Source: Rotaria socialis
Taxonomy: Eukaryota > Rotifera > Eurotatoria > Philodinida > Philodinidae
Length of the DNA stretch: 64,000 bases
Direction of reading: 5' to 3'
Assembly: GCA_905331475.1 (NCBI GenBank)
Contig: CAJNYU010000397.1
Span: forward strand, 85,534-149,533
Shown here: positions 48,850 through 59,771 of the stretch, piece by piece
Layout: every line of letters starts with the position of its first letter
How positions within the stretch are numbered: the first letter of the stretch is position 1
Notes under the pieces: generated by a model
What the model was told of the DNA's origin: nothing
The model's database searches: none
Seen by the model: the letters and a program-made list of their open reading frames with translations, nothing else
Translations under genes and position numbers: made by a program

Positions 48850-51822
48850 ATGACGACAACGGAGAGTATTGAAAAAGAGTATGTATTTTCTTCTTCTTAT
48901 TTAAATCTTCACTCTAATCATTTAATCTTTATTAGTCCTAATGAAAAATTATATGATATAATAATTCAGAAGATGGGTAAATTATTTTTTTGTAAAAATT
49001 TCACTTAATCTCTATTTTTCTGATTTATTCTTTTTTAAGAATCATTAACCAAAATAAAATTTGCTGCCTATCGTGTTGCATGTAAACTTCGTGTCATACA
49101 AAAATATTTAAAATGTAAGCTATAGAATAAATATCAACAAATTGAATCGACCTTTTTTTTCATATTGCAGTAACCTTTGTTGATTATAATATCCTTGTAC
49201 GAGCATTTAATTCTCATGAATTACAATTTGGCGTTGACACACAAACAATATCCATAGATGATGCACGAAAAGTTTTGATAGCTATTTATGAATTGATATC
49301 AACTTATCATTTTAATGAATCAAGTCTTGAAGACACAGTTGAAACATTATTAAAGTTTTTATACGAAATTCTTGATGTGTAAATAGCTATTATTGTTTTT
49401 ATTGATTTTTTAAATTTAAATTGCAATCGATTTGTTTCAGAAAATTAGATGAAGATTTTGACCTAAATTCATTCAAAATAATTGTTTTTGCATTATCAAA
49501 TGCAAGATTACCAGAAAAATATCGATGTATGCATTTGAGAAATAATCTTTCAAAATATCATCGTTTTGATTTTTTTCTATAGGTTTTTTCCGACAAATTG
49601 CATCACCCAATGTAATTGTGACACAAGCAAAGTTAATAGAACTTTTTGAAATACTTTTAAAAGTAAGCAAAGAAACTTTCATATTTATTTGTAAAGAAAA
49701 AGTTTGTTATTATTATTATTATTCATTTTAGCTACCAAATCATTTTGATGATGTTGATTCATTTCATACAGATAATATCCTTGCTTGTGCTCAAAGTTGT
49801 CTCGATCATGTAAGAATATATATATAGTTCTATTCTTTTTGTCTGTTTGAAAACGAAAGAAGAGATTTATTCATCTAATCTTTTATAAGAGTGGCGTTAA
49901 ACGAAAAGGATTATCTTTACTGATTGAGGATTAGAACAAGTGCGCTAGCGACTGAATAGAATGATTTAAATATAAAGTACGTAACTATATTTATCATTAA
50001 AATAGAAAAGAAAATATATTCGATAAAATTTTTTATGGTACCAAAAAAGGTGTGTGCAGTCTTTCTGGAAAACAAAGATATTCAGATTCATAAGATAGGA
50101 CTATTCTACGAACCACTAATTATACATTTCATATGAAAGCAAATAAATATACAAATTTATTTATCTATAAAAAATATATTCAATGTCTCCAATAGGATAC
50201 TATAGAAAAGTTAACCACTTTTTTCTTCTAATTCCTTTTAGACGCATGATGGAGTTATTCGTGAAGATATATTTGTCAATTGGATGAGTCGTGAACCACA
50301 AACATTAGTATGGTTACCTACATTACATCGTTTAGTAGCAACTGAAACAAGTATATATATATATATATATTTCTAATTGCTTTTTGTTTTTCATTTTTAA
50401 GAAGAAATTCTTTTTTTTTTCCTAGTTCGTCATGAAGCTCAATGTAATGCTTGTAAAGCATATCCAGTTATTGGCATGCGGTAATAAAAAATAGTAAAGC
50501 ATACATGAACATTAAACCTAATTTTTTTCTCTATATCAATTAGTTATCGATGTCTTCGATGTTTTAATTATGATCTTTGTCAAACATGTTTTTTTGTGGG
50601 TGATCATGGGAAAAAACATGATGGAACACATCCAATAGAAGAATATTGTAAACAAGTATGAAGAAGATACATTATTTTAAAAAGGAAAATAGCCCGAACA
50701 TTTAACAGTGATAACAGATACCTTAGAAATTCATTTTTCTTTCGTTCGGGTGAACTTTTTCTGAGCTGACATTTTGAACAAGTTACGCAACTAGCATTCA
50801 ATTTATGCATGGCTTCATTCAATGACGAGTAATATTCGTTCTTGAAAACAATGTCTCTAATAGGAAATTGTTTGTTTAAACATTGCTCTTTCCGACAGGC
50901 AATAAATTTTGATTGGCTAAGAAGTCGATATTATACCCTATTGTGTTTGACATTTGTTAAAAATGTCTTGCTATCACCTGTTATATATATATATATGTTA
51001 ATTAGGTAACACCATTCGAAGACTTGAAGGCATTTTTTGAATTTGTTAAACTTAAAATTGGCAAAAATGAACTTAAACGTAAAGAACGTTATCTAACTAT
51101 TGAACGATCAAAGTCACTGTAAGTTATTTTTAAAACGAAACAAACAATAATCATGATCGTATTTTTCTCCAAAATTAGTTCTCATGTACCAGTCTCTGAT
51201 TCAAATCAACCAGTAGTCAATGATCAGCGTTCTTTGAATCGAGAAGAAAAATCCAATAAAAAAGTAGTATCTGATTTATTAATATTCCAATTTTTAATTA
51301 AATCTCTTTTTTAAGTCTAATCTCCAAGAAATTTATCGTCCAGCAATGAAAACTGAAACGAATGGAATATCTTCGAACGATGAACAAAAAGTTCCATCGA
51401 TTGCTCATGAAAATTCTTCGAAAGAAGAAAAAAAGAAAGAAAATAATGAACAAGTGCAAACAAAAACACTAAATTATATAACTATTGAAAAGAAGAAAAT
51501 TCCTCCTGCTAATGAAAATAAAACATCTCAAGATGATGATAACGCACCAATGCTCATGCCTAAACAGCATAAACCTATTAAAAAATCATCATTAATAAAA
51601 ACACAAACAGAAGAATTAATTCGTTCTGAACATTACCAATTACCACCTAAAGATAAAGTCGAAAATGATGATGACGATGACGACTATAGGCCACCATTAC
51701 CACCAAAGCAGCGCCAACAAAATAATTTGTCTCGCGCACTTGTTTATGATTTTATCGGTAGTGAACTACAAGAACTACGCGCAACTCTTGCTCAATTTGA
51801 TACCAATTCTTCAAGTATATAA
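48850..51822 (+). CDS. Short dystrophin-family protein (EF-hand region plus ZZ zinc finger), dystrobrevin/dystrotelin-like
   Basis: Thirteen exons give 525 aa: 48850-48878, 48936-48976, 49040-49114, 49171-49378, 49441-49526, 49583-49662, 49732-49809, 50242-50350, 50426-50480, 50544-50655, 51006-51118, 51179-51263, 51316-51822. After a ~23-aa leader comes the dystrophin EF1/EF2 region: FAAYRVACKLRVIQK near 30-45, matching the family's YRTAxKLRxxQ, through to SREPQTLVWLPTLHRLVATE (~245). The ZZ finger (~250-300) has CNAC, CLRC and CQTC pairs and a terminal H...H (HGKKHDGTH). The C-terminal ~170 aa is Lys/Glu-rich and disordered, with PPLPPKQ. The WW and spectrin repeats of dystrophin are absent. 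The syntrophin-binding helices and long coiled coil of dystrobrevin are not evident apart from a final SELQELRATLAQF helix. It would sit at membrane or cytoskeletal complexes. Dystrophin superfamily firm; subfamily open. Confidence 0.88.
50352..50371. repeat. (TA)n microsatellite at a splice donor
   Basis: The intron after 50350 begins GTATATAT..., so the dinucleotide repeat is directly at the 5' splice site of the dystrophin-family gene. Confidence 0.85.
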
Positions 51823-52299
51823 ATATTAAACTAGTAAATAGTAGAATTCTTTTTTTTTCATTTTTAGATGTTTAATCGATTCTTGTACTATAAAAACAAT
51901 ATTGCACTTTGACACAGTATTATAGAATGTATCAGTGACTCAAAATTGTAGAATAAGTTAGATATACAGTGTATCTTTTTGCTTTTTATATAGTTGCTTC
52001 TTTTTTAATTTCTAATCTATTGAATCTTTTTATGCAATAGCAATGTGCATGTGTGTGCGTGTATTGCTGTGAGTCTGTTAGTGAATTACTATTTGAGGGA
52101 ATCGCTTTGTGCTACTATACATTGTCTGTTCGTTTTGTTTTTAATGTATCAAGTTTTTTTTTCTTCTTCTTTAACAATATGATCAGATCATAAGTTCTAT
52201 GTACGTTAAAAGATAAAAGCAGTCGGGTCTTTTCTTTTAAAAAGATACGAAAACTAAAAATTATTTTCATTAAAATAATGTTCGTTTTTCGTATTGTAG
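51823..52299. other. Spacer upstream of SPT4
   Basis: 3' flank of the dystrophin-family gene and the SPT4 promoter/5'UTR. A splice acceptor (ATTGTAG) ends exactly at 52299, directly before the SPT4 ATG. No other gene seen. Confidence 0.5.
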
Positions 52300-52659
52300 A
52301 TGGCGGACGATAGAGAACGTATACCACATGATTTACGCAATCTACGTGCTTGTTTAGTATGCTCATTAATTAAAAGTGCTGGTATGTTTGAAGAGGATGG
52401 TTGTGACAATTGCGAAGAATTTCTTCCTATGAAAGGCAACGGTGAACTTGTTTATGAATGTACATCAAGCAATTTTGAAGGAATGATTGCACTAATGCAT
52501 CCAGAAGAATCATGGGTTGCGAAATGGCAACGCATAGCACATCATGTGAAAGGAATGTATGCTATTTCAGTGACTGGCACATTACCAAAACGTATTCAAC
52601 GTGAACTTGCTCAAAACGGTCGTCCAATTCGTAGCCGTGACGTTAGTTTAAAAACATAA
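52300..52659 (+). CDS. SUPT4H1: Transcription elongation factor SPT4
   Basis: Single coding exon, 119 aa, essentially the full length of human SPT4 (117 aa). SPT4 pairs with SPT5 to form DSIF, which rides on RNA polymerase II and controls pausing and elongation. The C4 zinc finger is intact: C18-x2-C21 (RACLVCSLIK) and C35-x2-C38 (DGCDNC). Downstream MKGN, CTSSNFEG, SWVAKWQR and YAISVTG are all family-conserved, and the end RSRDVSLKT matches the family's KSRDTAIKT. An acceptor AG abuts the ATG, consistent with a 5'UTR intron or spliced leader. A polyadenylation signal AATAAA lies at 52716-52721. Confidence 0.97.
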   Translation: MADDRERIPHDLRNLRACLVCSLIKSAGMFEEDGCDNCEEFLPMKGNGELVYECTSSNFEGMIALMHPEESWVAKWQRIAHHVKGMYAISVTGTLPKRIQRELAQNGRPIRSRDVSLKT

Positions 52660-52829
52660 GAAACTTCTACGACTTTTCTTGTCATGTAATTCTATGTTTA
52701 TTAATTGTTCATTGAAATAAAAGTTAAAAACTAAATTGCGTTACTTCTATTCTTGAAACAAAACATAGATTAATCAATCGACTGAAAACTTATTATTGAC
52801 TTTTCCTTTCTTTTAATTGGAACAATCAT

Positions 52830-53260
52830 TGTTCTTTTTGTTCAAGGGAAAACAAACTTATTTCTTGATTTCCGTGATTTCTTCGATTTCTTGTGATTTC
52901 CATGACTGGAAATCAGCTTTTATATGACCATTGAAAACCAGCACAAATCATTGGAAACGTTTAGAAATGTTGAAAAATTATGAGAAATCAGCAGTGGTCA
53001 CTGAAAACATTTCACATGCTGAAAAAAAAGGAAATTAGTAAAAATCATCAGTAATCAATAGAAATCAATATTTTCTTTCACTATATAGTTCGAGAATTTC
53101 TGTGATTTCATTTTATTTACATTTGTTTCTTGCAATTGCTAACAACTGAGTCGTCATTCACATGTTTAATGTTGGACGATTTATAGTGATTTCCGACGAT
53201 TTCTAATGATGTCCAATGATTTATATGCCTGGAAATCAGTTTATTCCCCCTTGTCTTTGT
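52830..53260. repeat. Diverged GATTTCC-repeat element with inverted ends
   Basis: About 52864-52905 is a 9-10 bp tandem array of GATTTC(C/T)NT units, continued in diverged form (GAAATC/GATTTC, both orientations) to about 53230. The left end CAAGGGAAAACAAACTTATTTC (near 52843) resembles the reverse complement of the right end near 53233-53256 (CAAGGGGGAATAAACTGATT). It is probably an old copy of the same family as 54200-54300 and 58070-58235. Confidence 0.5.
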
Positions 53261-54199
53261 TGTTATTTAATTAGGCGTATCGTTAGATTGGTTTTATTTT
53301 ATTTTTAAATTAGAGCAAAACTTATCCAAGATCAGCGATTTCGTTGAATTTTCTTTGTTCGGCCATCTAAAAAGAAATGAGCTGTTTTCGTCTCTTTGCA
53401 TTCAACTTGATTCATTGCTCGATAATTATCTATCGTCTACATTTGGTTGCATTATATGATTTTATGGAAAATTTTAATTTCATTTGAATTGTATAACTAA
53501 TGAAAATTACTTTTGCTTCGTTAAATTTTATGTAGACATTTCTATCATATCGAATTGTGAATGTAGTGGTATACGATGAAATCTGCATCATTTGAAAGCG
53601 TTTTGATAGCTATAGAAAAGCAAACTATTGCGGTACGCACAACCTTGTTAGGAAGAACTTCAGTCAAGCACATAAATAAGTAATGTTCGAATAAGTGGTG
53701 GGGTCAATGTAACTTTTTAATTTCTATTGGCCCCTAGCGATTTTCATGAGAGAAAATTGTTTTCTTTTATCTCTTAACCGAAAATCAATATTTCTCATTA
53801 GAAATAATGAGGAATTAAATAAAATCACGATAAATTATAAAGCGTTCTAAGAATCGATTAGAATTCATTGCTAATCGATAAAATTCATAATTTGTTTGCT
53901 TAAATTCTAATGATCATTATAAATCTTTGCTGATTTTTTTGTTATATCTGATTTTTTACGATAGTTTCCAATAGTTTTTAACTATTTTCCTTCATTCTGT
54001 ATAATTTCTACAGTGATTTATTGTCTAAAAATGAATTTATTCCCTTTTGGTTCATTAACATAAATTCTTCGTTCAACAATATAAGTGCCCAAAATCATGA
54101 AGAGACCTAATTGAAAAAAAAATTTTGAATATTCAGAAGTTAAATGATTACAGACCTTTAATACTTCAATTAAAAAAGTATTACGAGGAAGGGAGAAAA

Positions 54200-54300
54200 A
54201 GCTGATTCCGTGATTCTACTGATTCTATGTGATTCTGTTGATTCCATTGATTCCGTCTGATTCCGTGGGATTCCATCGGCTCTGGAATCACTATGAATAT
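54200..54300. repeat. GATTCC short-period tandem repeat
   Basis: About nine units of (G)TGATTC(C/T)NN(T) with 9-10 bp spacing, bounded on the left by GGGAGAAAAAGCTGATTCC. The same unit forms the array at 58068-58235. Confidence 0.8.
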
Positions 54301-54409
54301 CACCGTATTTCTCGACTATAATGTCGTAACATCAACAGGAACATTATAGAATCATTACATAGATGAATTCAAAAGATTCCCGATCATTCCATTCAATAGG
54401 GAAATCAGT

Positions 54410-54619
54410 TCACTCATGATCGCAAGAATCATTGAGTCGAGCACAAGAGACATAATCTGTATATTGCTGAATCTCAGCGAAAAGTGTATCAGTTCTCATT
54501 TCACAACAATAAAATAACATATCGGGACGATATCTAACCGACCAATAGACCGGTGCTGTTTGTTTCATTGTTTTACCATGATCACTCAAAGGATTACAGA
54601 TCGCAAGTGAATTTTCTCG
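54410..54619 (-). pseudogene. Orphan coding-like exon (gene fragment), unknown
   Basis: On the minus strand a frame stays open from a possible acceptor (ACCAAG, 54620-54625) to TGA at 54410-54412, about 69 codons. It has a protein-like composition and six cysteines, with blocks LAICNPLSDHGKT, VYWSVRYRPDMLFYCCEM and DYVSCARLNDSCDHE. Local GC is higher than the flanks. No upstream exon with the right phase was found, so it may be the last exon of a decayed gene or a translocated fragment. No family is recognised. Confidence 0.35.
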
Positions 54620-54649
54620 CTTGGTAATGATGTCAAAATGTTAGATTTG

Positions 54650-57060
54650 GTTAGAATCAACATTTAATCATGAAAGAAATTGAATTACTGTTGTTTCTCG
54701 CGTTTTCCTTATTTTCTATCCTGATTACCACTATTGCTTTGATTTCGAAATCGGAGCTCATAGTTAATATATACAGTTTGTAAAAGTTCAATGGTATGGA
54801 GAGAGGAGTTCTCAAACGTCAAGAAGTGAAGGATCGTGAAGAGAGTAAACTCCAAAAGTATAAAGTAGCCTGAGCGCTCAAGTAGATGACTTAATTTTTC
54901 ATTTTGCTTTCTGTATCAAACACAAAAGATAGCCTCTTTGTGTATGTTAGCACCAATCTTTCCCAAAAAGTTGAAAACCACACGATATTCTATAGTCTCC
55001 TTTCGAACATCATTGTTTGTGGCTCTCAAGATCGAGAAAGTACTGTGATGGAAGAACAGTATCACGAAGAATATACAAAAACTACTTTATGGGACTGAAA
55101 CTGTGTACTTCAGACCATTAGCGTTGACGTCGTTATTAGATAGGCTTAAAACTGCATACGTTTCTTGTTGAATGTATCGAGAGAACATTCTATGTGAAGT
55201 ATGCTGTCTCTCATACTATAAGACCATCGCACGCGATGTTATACAGCTTTTTCACACTGAACACCGAACTACGAAGACATAAATATACAAGGATGGCTTT
55301 GTATTACCTATCGACTGGTGCATCATTCTGAGAACCCGATCATAAATGACTTACGAGCACGACTAAGTAAAATATAGAGATTGATTGTCAACAGAACGCA
55401 ACAAAAGATAGTTTAGCTAGTTAGATTAAAAAGTACATCCATTCTTCAGTTTAGTTATAAACGAGAGCCCTTCACACCTATCGTAGGTCTCTGTAGAAAG
55501 AGAAGTTGTCGATTTTTCGTGGCTCGTTATTTCTTATTGCCTAGCTGTACTTTATCTGGCACTAATTGACTTCTTTAAGATACTACTAAAATGAACGTTT
55601 TTATGAATCCAAAAGAATCCGATGGTATTGTAATTAATGAGTTTTGAAAATCGATACATAGGACCCGACTGACTCTGCGATTGCTAAATTAGAAAATTCA
55701 CTACAGCATCGTGCTTTCAAGGAATCGCACAATATAGTCAAATTTTGACTGTAACCAGAATGTATCGATCTCTTTCATTTCGGCTGATTTTTTATTCGAA
55801 ATAAAGATGTTGAAAACAAAAATCTACATAAAGCATGAAACAAGAGAGATCGCTTAGGTCGAAAGCCTTCTCATATCCTCATTATCAAAGACGATAGAAA
55901 TTTGCAATTGTAAGAGTTTTGGTGCAAGTTCCATCGAAGAATGTTGATAACTTAATTAGCTATAGAATATGAGTGATCATTTAGTCTTATTGTACTAAGT
56001 AAAGATAAATGAATTCTTTATCTTCAGGAAAAAGCGATCAGTAAATAATTTATCTTTATCCTTTAGTATAAAGAAAATTAAAGAGAAAGGGTTGCCCATA
56101 TTTTAGAGCAGTTTCTAACGTACCAATCAGACTAATATCGCTGCTTCCAGCAACCAGTCAAGCTTTCTAGCTGTTCTGATTTGCACAATCAGATTAATTT
56201 GATTGACTTTGAAAAGTCAAAGAATCGTTTTGTACTCAATCGGTTGAAAATTGCTTGGGAACCTGATTATGTATCAGAAAATTGTTCGATAATTTGATTG
56301 ATGTGGTAAAAGCTGTCGAAAATTTCATCGCTTTAGTCTCTTGAGGACTGAAAATATGGAATTCAGAAACTCTATTTACTGTATACTTGAGATAAAATGT
56401 GACAGGGCATCGAATAACTTAACAAATAAACCATCCAAAACGATTACAACTTTTTAAAGTGGATACGCGTGCTCGTATATTAATCATGTCGAAAATGTAT
56501 CCATGTATTATTATTATTCGAGCAATTTATTAGATTCATTTAATATTGTTAGACTGCAAACGTTTTTTTCTATTATGAAATACATTACATCTTCAATGCA
56601 TCAATTCTTTTCTTCCAATGATAATATGTGACACGCTATATCAAGTGTAAATATCATCTTATTCTTTCAATCGTCTATTTGACTACCGTATTAATTGGCT
56701 ATATACATTGATTAGATCATTTAGAAAGAGTCTGTCATACTATTACTTATTTTGACAAATTATGAGATGTAAGTTGAGTTTTTTCTAAACTTGGAATTCA
56801 ACTATTTCATAATTTTACATGGTGCTCATCCTATTCTTACTCTATTAAATGAATAATAGCTTCGATCTACTGAATGACATCTACAATAACACCATTTCAT
56901 TGCGTTAAATACCAAAACTTGCCATCTTTAGACTACGTAGTTAAGGCGTACAGATTTTTAGAATAATATAACCATCGTTATTGCTTACGCGCCTTTTCTC
57001 TATGCTACAGAAATCTACCCAATAATCTTTGGCTTTGTTCTCCCCTTCTCACTCGCCATT
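54650..57060. other. Gene-poor region with coding-like scraps
   Basis: No supported gene. Plus-strand frames at 54904-55098 and about 55140-55335 are open with moderately protein-like composition but lack ATG, splice sites or homology cues. A short hairpin TTGACTTT..AAAGTCAA lies near 56200-56220. Confidence 0.4.
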
Positions 57061-57072
57061 GCTAGAACGACT

Positions 57073-57341
57073 CATGGGTTAAAAAATTAAGATATATTCA
57101 CTGCGAAACGCGTTAATGCTTGCCGATTGAACGTGTTTCACAGCGTTTCCTAATGTAGCACAGGCGTAAAACCAATTTTCCCATTTACTCAAAACGCGTT
57201 TGGCAGCCACTGTTTCAGAATGAAAACGAAAAGTATATAATCTCGCGGCGTTTTTAACCGATTCAGCAGCTGCGGAACGTATTAAACTGGCCAGCATTAA
57301 CGCATTTTGCAGCATTGAAAAGTAACGAAATTTTTCCCATG
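57073..57341. mobile_element. Foldback element with GC-richer AACGCGTT core
   Basis: The ends are inverted: left CATGGG(TT)AAAAA..., right ...AAATTTTTCCCATG. The arms continue for about 50 bp, with left GCGAAACGCGTTAATGCTTGCC pairing imperfectly with the reverse complement of the right (GCAAAATGCGTTAATGCTGGCC). Inside, AACGCGTTT.GCAG-like units recur. A 78-codon minus-strand frame is a by-product. No transposase is present. Confidence 0.6.
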
Positions 57342-57533
57342 GGGAAGAGGAAGTAGGCGAAAACCTCGATTTAAACCGTCAAACGTGTATATTTTCGTCG
57401 AAATTATACAGGAGTTTAATAAAATCTGCCTCTTTGCTGTAAAATGGTAAAATTAATTCTACTGCTCTGTGAAAAACTGCCAAAAAACGACTTAACTACT
57501 TCTAACTAATGAAATGTATTCGATCAAGCATGA

Positions 57534-58027
57534 TACCCATGTAAAAAAATTTAGGGCAGAAATCAGATTAAAATCGATTGAAAAATGATTGAAAATCGAT
57601 TATAATCATACACCTTTAATCGATTTTTAATCGATTGGGAATCGATTATAATCAAAAATAACTCAAAAAACAAAATTTTCATCGATTATTCCTATTATTT
57701 TCGATTATAATCGATTAAAAATTCATGAAAAAAATCGATTATAATCGATTAAAAATTCATGAAAAAAATCGATTATAATCGATGCAAAGCGAAGAAAATT
57801 CCTTAAAAATTTTGCCATTTTTCATGCACGAAAATCGATTATAATCAATTTTTTTCATGAATTTTTAATCGATTATAATCGAAAATAATAGGAATAATCG
57901 ATGAAAATTTTGTTTTTTGAATTATTTTTGATTATAATCGATTAAAGGTGTATGATTATAATCGATTTTCAATCATTTTTCAATCGATTTTAATCTGATT
58001 TCTGCCCTAAATTTTTTTACATGGGTA
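57534..58027. mobile_element. Near-perfect 490-bp palindromic MITE with TA flanks
   Basis: The whole interval folds back on itself. Starting from TA-CCCATGTAAAAAAATTTAGGGC at 57534 and the exact reverse complement ending at 58027, the arms match almost base for base for about 220 bp. The centre is at about 57780, and the left arm has one ~28-bp insertion (about 57615-57645). The arms consist largely of the palindromic unit AATCGATTATAATCGATT. The TA dinucleotides at both ends fit the target-site duplication of Tc1/mariner-type non-autonomous elements, though the terminal sequence itself is palindromic, so the boundary could shift. The near identity of the arms suggests recent origin or ongoing arm homogenisation. 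Confidence 0.85.
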
Positions 58028-58067
58028 AGAAGCAGATACATGCAGTTTTTAGGTGTTTTTTTCTTCA

Positions 58068-58235
58068 TGTGATTCCAAATGATTCCAAATGATTCCGAGT
58101 GATTCCGAGTGATTCCATTGATTCCAGGTGATTCCAGGTGATTCTATTGATTCTGTGTGATTCTATTGATTCTGAGTGATTCCGTGTGATTCCGATGATT
58201 CTATCGCCATAGAATCAGCTACCCCCCCACCTTGA
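58068..58235. repeat. GATTCC short-period tandem repeat, larger copy
   Basis: Thirteen to fourteen units of (A/G)TGATTCC(A/G)(A/G) with 9-10 bp spacing, ending in a short inverted stop (GATTCTATCGCCATAGAATC) and AGCTACCCCCCCACC. It starts 40 bp after the palindromic MITE and shares its unit with 54200-54300. Confidence 0.85.
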
Positions 58236-59771
58236 TTATGAGTAATATTATTTAATGTAAGTGATATTTATCAATGTGTATCTTTTAGAATATTTTATTA
58301 TATTCTAATTTGAGTTTAATAATAATAGTAAACCCTTGACGAATGTCATCGTACATTTATGAGATAAGAAGTAACCTTGAATTAAACATTTACATATTTA
58401 TGATGAATTTTCCATAAATTTGCTTGGGCTCAAATTTGACGAGCATAGAAATAATTCAAGCTCAAATAACCATCATTCAATGAGAGAAATAAAATCCCTA
58501 AATATTATGCGTATCCTTGATAATAATATAGATCTTTTATTTAATTTTGGTGAATGATTATTCCCATTGCTTCGAGAGAGATATAAGCAGAAATAAACAG
58601 ATACAGAGAGAGATTCTTGATCGTTAGATGTCGCTCAATTTAATATAGTAGCTATGGTTTAATCTATGGAACATTAAGAAGTACCTAAAAGCACACTAGA
58701 TTTCATAACCTATGAATAAAGAATTACGGTTGTTCCACTGCATTTTTATTCAGAGTTATGTATTTCCGAGAGAAGAGCTACAGAGAATATATTGAATTGT
58801 TTTGCATTATATGATTATTGAATATGTCGAAAGAGTTCTGTGTACTTTCTATGAAGTTATCAAATTTTGTAATTAAATAAGTACTGTATTTATCAATAAG
58901 TGAAATTTTCACACAGAACTTCTTATTCAGATACTTCCCAAAAATATATAGTACTGAATAAAGAATAAATCCGACATAAAAGTACTGATAACTTTCCATC
59001 ATTGGTAGTTTGTCACTGTCAGTGACTCACTGATAATCTATTTTGACTTCTATTAACCTAACAGACTCCGAATCATAACCAAAATATTAAATTGTATAGT
59101 GTGCTGGAGTTAATAATTTTGCCATTTATGTGCAAAATATGAGAAATGGTATCTAGACACTTTCAAACTTGAACCGATCAATATAGTCTAGGCGAGGAAA
59201 ATTGCATAGCAGACGAATACTTAACAAAATATGGTAATGATAGACTAAAAGCTTTCCCTAGTATTGCCATCATAAATGTATTTTTAATCGACACATACCC
59301 TTCTTGACTCGTTATTAAGGCGAAGCTCGGGTAAATCTCAATAGATATTTCACATGTTGTATCGACAAACAATTAAAGAAATTCATCAATAAACGTTAGC
59401 CAGTAGGAAAACCGAGTTAATCAACATAATGATAAAAAAAAAACTCACAGTCTACAGTTGTGAATTGCCGATAAGTAATAGCTATCGAAAATTAAAATGG
59501 TTTCATTCATAATTGAAAATATGTACAAAATCCAAAATGTTATTGATAAAAGAAAAGAACTATTTGGCAACGAAATTTACACGTGTGAAAAATATATTTA
59601 TGGTTCAACAACAATAATGTTTAAGACGAATCAAAAAGAATAGTACGCAACCTTTTGCGATTTTTATTACATTATTTCGCGTGAATTGAGCTATTTCAAC
59701 GAGTACTTGTATATACCAGCTGGAAAATTCATGATAACCAAAGACCAACGAATTAATCCTAATTCGAATTT
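58236..59771. other. Spacer downstream of the GPCR gene
   Basis: AT-rich; presumably contains the GPCR 3'UTR. Short minus-strand frames at 58778-59002 and 59178-59372 have no supporting features. Confidence 0.45.

Larger units (their letters stand above)
52660..54409. other. Gene-free stretch after SPT4
   Basis: Apart from the GATTTCC-like element at 52830-53260 and the GATTCC array at 54200-54300, only AT-rich sequence is seen. There are no splice-bounded exons on either strand. Confidence 0.45.

Noticed and set aside
57079..57315. 78-codon Ala-rich minus-strand frame
   Set aside because: It lies wholly inside the 57073-57341 inverted-repeat element and is best explained by its repeated AACGCGTT units.
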